This document shows, in pieces, positions 61,371 through 64,000 of a stretch of 64,000 nucleotides of DNA (position 1 is the stretch's first letter; each line of letters starts with the position of its first letter). Source of the stretch: Paenibacillus sp. J45TS6 (GTDB lineage: Bacteria; Bacillota; Bacilli; Paenibacillales; Paenibacillaceae); assembly GCF_018403285.1 (NCBI RefSeq), contig NZ_BOSJ01000003.1, positions 372,001 to 436,000 of the forward strand. The letters are read 5' to 3'. The notes beneath the pieces were generated by a model. It did not search any database, was not told where the DNA came from, and worked only from the letters and a program-made list of their open reading frames with translations. Both the position numbers and the translations under genes were made by a program.

Positions 61371-62507
61371 ATGGTTCTGATTCAATCTCAATATGAATGG
61401 GCAACAAAGGTGGCTGCTTCCATTATGGAACGAACACCTAAGCTGTATGAGGGTGAAGGTTATAATGGTAAATGGTCGTATGATTACGGTGTAATATTAA
61501 AAGGGTTCGCGAAGCTTTGGAAGATTACCGGCGAGGCTCAATATTTTCAGTATATTCGGGACAATATGGACCACTTTATACAAGATGATGGTACGATCCG
61601 AGGCTATCGCCAGGAAGAATATAATATTGATCATATAAACAATGGTAAGCTTCTGTTTGTACTATACAGTGAGACAGGTGAGGAAAAATATAAACAGGCT
61701 GCTGCTCTTCTTCGCGATCAGCTTCGCAGTCATCCGCGCACTTCGGAAGGCGCTTTTTGGCATAAACAAGTATACCCACATCAGATCTGGCTGGATGGGC
61801 TTTATATGGGAGCACCTTTTTACTTAGAGTACTTGCTGAATTTTGAACAAGATGGGGATATCGAAGATGTAACCCGGCAATTTATTCTTTGCGAACGGCA
61901 TACCAAAGACGAACAGACGGGACTGTTATTCCATGCTTGGGACGAGAAACGGGAACAGCCGTGGGCAGATGGGGTAACGGGTTTGTCACCGAATTTTTGG
62001 GGAAGGTCACTTGGTTGGTACGTGATGGCTTTAGCTGATGTCCTGGAACTTTTGCCAGCAAATCATCAAGATCGAGGGGAGCTTATTCGTATCTTAAATG
62101 ATACACTAGCTGCTCTTCGTAAGGTGCAAGATCCACATACGGGAGTATGGTATCAAGTAGTAAATGAAGGTTCACGTAAAGGCAACTATTTGGAAGCTTC
62201 CGCTTCGAGTATGATTGTATACGCGATAGCGAAAGGACTTCGTCTGAACTTGCTTTCTTCGGAATGGTTTGACGTATTAGATCAAGCATATGCTGGTCTT
62301 ATTGATGAATTTATTCTGGAGACAAAAGAAGGCTGGGTAAACCTGAATAAAAATTGCCAGGTTGCAGGACTTGGCGGCAGTTCCCGCCGAGATGGAACTT
62401 ACGCTTACTATATCAGTGAACCGATCATTACGAATGATCAAAAGGGACTGGGAGCATTTTTGCAGGCAAGCACAGAATATGAGAATCTAAACCGGCCCAC
62501 ACGCTAA
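61371..62507 (+). CDS. Unsaturated rhamnogalacturonyl hydrolase (GH105, YteR/YesR-like)
   Basis: 378 residues with the (alpha/alpha)6 fold of GH88/GH105. The catalytic Asp is in QIWLDGLYMGAPF; WADGVTGLSPNFWGRSLGWYVMALADVLELLP is the other family signature. No signal peptide, so it acts inside the cell on unsaturated rhamnogalacturonan oligosaccharides such as those made by the PL11 lyase encoded at 15-20 kb. AGGAGG 8 nt before the ATG. Confidence 0.88.
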   Translation: MVLIQSQYEWATKVAASIMERTPKLYEGEGYNGKWSYDYGVILKGFAKLWKITGEAQYFQYIRDNMDHFIQDDGTIRGYRQEEYNIDHINNGKLLFVLYSETGEEKYKQAAALLRDQLRSHPRTSEGAFWHKQVYPHQIWLDGLYMGAPFYLEYLLNFEQDGDIEDVTRQFILCERHTKDEQTGLLFHAWDEKREQPWADGVTGLSPNFWGRSLGWYVMALADVLELLPANHQDRGELIRILNDTLAALRKVQDPHTGVWYQVVNEGSRKGNYLEASASSMIVYAIAKGLRLNLLSSEWFDVLDQAYAGLIDEFILETKEGWVNLNKNCQVAGLGGSSRRDGTYAYYISEPIITNDQKGLGAFLQASTEYENLNRPTR

Positions 62508-62556
62508 ACAGCATCGGATCAGATGTTAAAATTATCATAGAATTTATACCGCAAGA

Positions 62557-62583
62557 AGTCGTCAAATTTGACGGCTTTTTTTG
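62557..62583 (+). terminator. Intrinsic terminator
   Basis: AGTCGTC / GACGGCT stem around AAATTT with one G-T pair, followed by seven T. Confidence 0.8.
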
Positions 62584-62759
62584 CATTGTAGAATTCTACT
62601 ATGAAAAGGCAGCAAGCAGTTAATATGATACATACATATAAAAAATAAAAAACATCATGTCTATCAACTATTCTAGCAAATATAGACGTATTTACGTAAC
62701 GTAAACTCGCCGTCCTCCATATTATATAAAATAGATTTTGAGACAGTGGAGGGAGAACG

Positions 62760-63830
62760 ATGGAAGCATTACGTTTACTCATGATTATAGATAAGTTCGA
62801 GGTAGGTGGAACAGAGACCTATGTATCCGCTGTCGTAGAAGAAATGTTAAAACGAAAGATTTCTGTCTTTGTAGCAGGTAAACCAGGTAGTCTACTGTCA
62901 AAGTTTAAAGCCATTGGTTGTCCTACCTTTACGAGTATTCGTAATCAGGCCAAGTTTGAGAGATGGATAGTGAAACATAAGATTAACATGATTAATGCTC
63001 ATCACGAAACGACAGGATTACTTGGAAGCCATCTCAGTAAGAAACTGAAAATCCCTTTTATATTCACCATTCACGGAACCTATTATCCGCGCTCCCTGAT
63101 TAATCGAGTCCTCAAGAAATGTGATGAACGCAAGGCAGTAATCAGTGTCAGTTTCCCCGTAAAAAAATGGTTGGAAGAAAAAAATATCTCCTCCATTGTG
63201 ATCCCAAACGGTATCAATACAGAACAATTTATATATAGCAAAAATAGAGAACTTCTCAAACAGCTTGGCATACCCCGAAAATCGAAAGTGCTTTTGTATG
63301 TCAGTCGTTTAGAAGATGAAAAAGGAGATGTCTGTAAAAATTTCATTCGAGCGGCTCAGCGTTTTATGGACAAAGAAACAGACGTACATGTGGTGATTGT
63401 TGGCGGGGGTCCCGATCTGAAAAGTGTTCAAAAATTGGCTGCAAAAAAACACGCTCAGCGTATTCATATATTAGGAGAGCGACTAGACACGGTCTCACTA
63501 TTCTCCATCAGTGATGTGGTAATTGGTACAGGAAGAGTTGCCCTTGAAGCCATGTCCTGTAAACGTCCCGTAATTGCGATTGGCAGCAAAGGGGTCTTTG
63601 GTATTGTGAAGCCAGAAAATTACAATGTGGCGTGGAGATATTATTTCGGAGATCACAGAGCTAAACAAACGGCGGATACGAAAAGAATTGAGCGATTAAT
63701 CGGGATTGCACTCCGTTCGAAGAAAACATCAGCCGTATGGGGAGACGCAGGACGAGAGTTTGTTAAAAATAAGTTTCATATATCGGGTATCACTGATGAA
63801 TTACTCGCTGTATACCACAAGATGATCTAA
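62760..63830 (+). CDS. Glycosyltransferase family 4 (GT-B fold)
   Basis: 356 residues. N-terminal donor/acceptor segment LMIIDKFEVGGTETYVSAVVEEM is typical of GT4 enzymes; the C-terminal half has VLLYVSRLEDEKG, VHVVIVGGGPDLKSV, and VVIGTGRVALEAMSCKRPVIAI. GGAGGGAG precedes the ATG. Followed after 21 nt by a PIG-L deacetylase gene; such pairs occur in bacillithiol-type and surface-glycan pathways. The acceptor is unknown. Confidence 0.87.
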   Translation: MEALRLLMIIDKFEVGGTETYVSAVVEEMLKRKISVFVAGKPGSLLSKFKAIGCPTFTSIRNQAKFERWIVKHKINMINAHHETTGLLGSHLSKKLKIPFIFTIHGTYYPRSLINRVLKKCDERKAVISVSFPVKKWLEEKNISSIVIPNGINTEQFIYSKNRELLKQLGIPRKSKVLLYVSRLEDEKGDVCKNFIRAAQRFMDKETDVHVVIVGGGPDLKSVQKLAAKKHAQRIHILGERLDTVSLFSISDVVIGTGRVALEAMSCKRPVIAIGSKGVFGIVKPENYNVAWRYYFGDHRAKQTADTKRIERLIGIALRSKKTSAVWGDAGREFVKNKFHISGITDELLAVYHKMI

Positions 63831-63851
63831 CAAAGCCTGGGGGTGTGCTAT

Positions 63852-64000
63852 ATGATAAACAAACTTATGATTGTCGCTCATCCGGATGACGAGATTATCT
63901 TTGGAGGAGCTTTTCTTTTAGCTGAAAAGGGATGGAAGGTCATTTGTGTAACAAATGGTAGAAATAAAGTTCGTTCCAAAGAGTTCAGAAAAGTGATGAA
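63852..64000 (+). CDS. PIG-L (LmbE) family deacetylase, 3' partial
   Basis: Only the first 49 codons are in the window. The diagnostic zinc-site motif LMIVAHPDDEIIFGGAFLLAE is complete, so the family is clear: GlcNAc-type N-deacetylases. GGGGG purines lie upstream of the ATG at 63852. Probably works with the preceding glycosyltransferase. Confidence 0.85.
   Translation, partial: MINKLMIVAHPDDEIIFGGAFLLAEKGWKVICVTNGRNKVRSKEFRKVM

Overview
The window looks like chromosomal DNA of a Paenibacillus-type Firmicute. The evidence is the moderately AT-rich composition, strong AGGAGG-type ribosome binding sites with frequent GTG/TTG starts, SLH-anchored polysaccharide hydrolases, a copper-amine-oxidase-N/AMIN/Amidase_3 cell-wall hydrolase, cre-like catabolite sites, BirA operator architecture and homologues of Bacillus genes (yhfU/T/S, yfmJ, class I fda). 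I see no rRNA, tRNA, IS element, prophage or CRISPR array. The window opens inside an ECF-transporter ATPase gene and closes inside a PIG-L deacetylase gene.

Layout. 1-2.7 kb: the end of an ECF transporter module (ATPase, EcfT) plus a PHP phosphoesterase, followed by a run of overlapping hairpins. 2.9-3.7 kb: two small membrane proteins. 3.77-11.4 kb: a tightly packed operon behind a textbook BirA operator and sigma-A promoter: bioY, acyl-CoA ligase (yhfT-like), thiolase (yhfS-like), two MaoC-type half-dehydratases, an SDR ketoreductase, ecfA1, ecfA2, ecfT and a CHY zinc-finger gene. It joins a complete biotin ECF importer to an almost complete acyl-CoA elongation set. 11.4-15 kb: small unknown gene, GNAT, cell-wall amidase, class I FBP aldolase. 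15.3-20.4 kb: an SLH-anchored rhamnogalacturonan lyase of about 1700 residues. 20.8-25.2 kb: a nickel-pincer cofactor operon larA-larE-larB-larC, with larC interrupted by one in-frame amber codon. 25.3-28.9 kb: ArsR regulator, NADP oxidoreductase, aldehyde dehydrogenase, GNAT. 29-30.9 kb: two unusual small loci, including a six-Asp-box propeller without signal peptide.

30.9-41.4 kb is a beta-mannan utilisation locus: LacI regulator, mannosylglucose phosphorylase (GH130_1), AGE-family (mannobiose/cellobiose) 2-epimerase, divergent ABC importer without its own ATPase, mannooligosaccharide phosphorylase (GH130_2) and two tandem secreted GH5 mannanases. Mannan would be cut outside, imported, and cleaved by phosphorolysis inside. 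Related operator-like palindromes and cre-like sites lie at its promoters. 41.5-48.1 kb: FAD amine oxidoreductase, a PAS/AAA+/Fis regulator with a degenerate GAFTGA loop, and an operon of CoA-transferase, OFA-type MFS carrier and FabK-like flavoprotein, preceded by a pair of repeated palindromes. 48.8-64 kb: CDF metal exporter, SLH-anchored modular GH10 xylanase, MFS transporter, cytochrome P450 with a divergent PadR regulator and two abutting palindromes between them, pentapeptide-repeat protein, AraC/PhyH/GH105 cluster, glycosyltransferase and the start of a PIG-L deacetylase.

Strongest leads for new biology: the biotin-regulated acyl-CoA module with a thiolase that lacks its second catalytic cysteine, the amber-split larC, and the AAA+ regulator that has lost its sigma-54 contact motif. 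All functions are assigned from motifs read by eye; no database search was possible.
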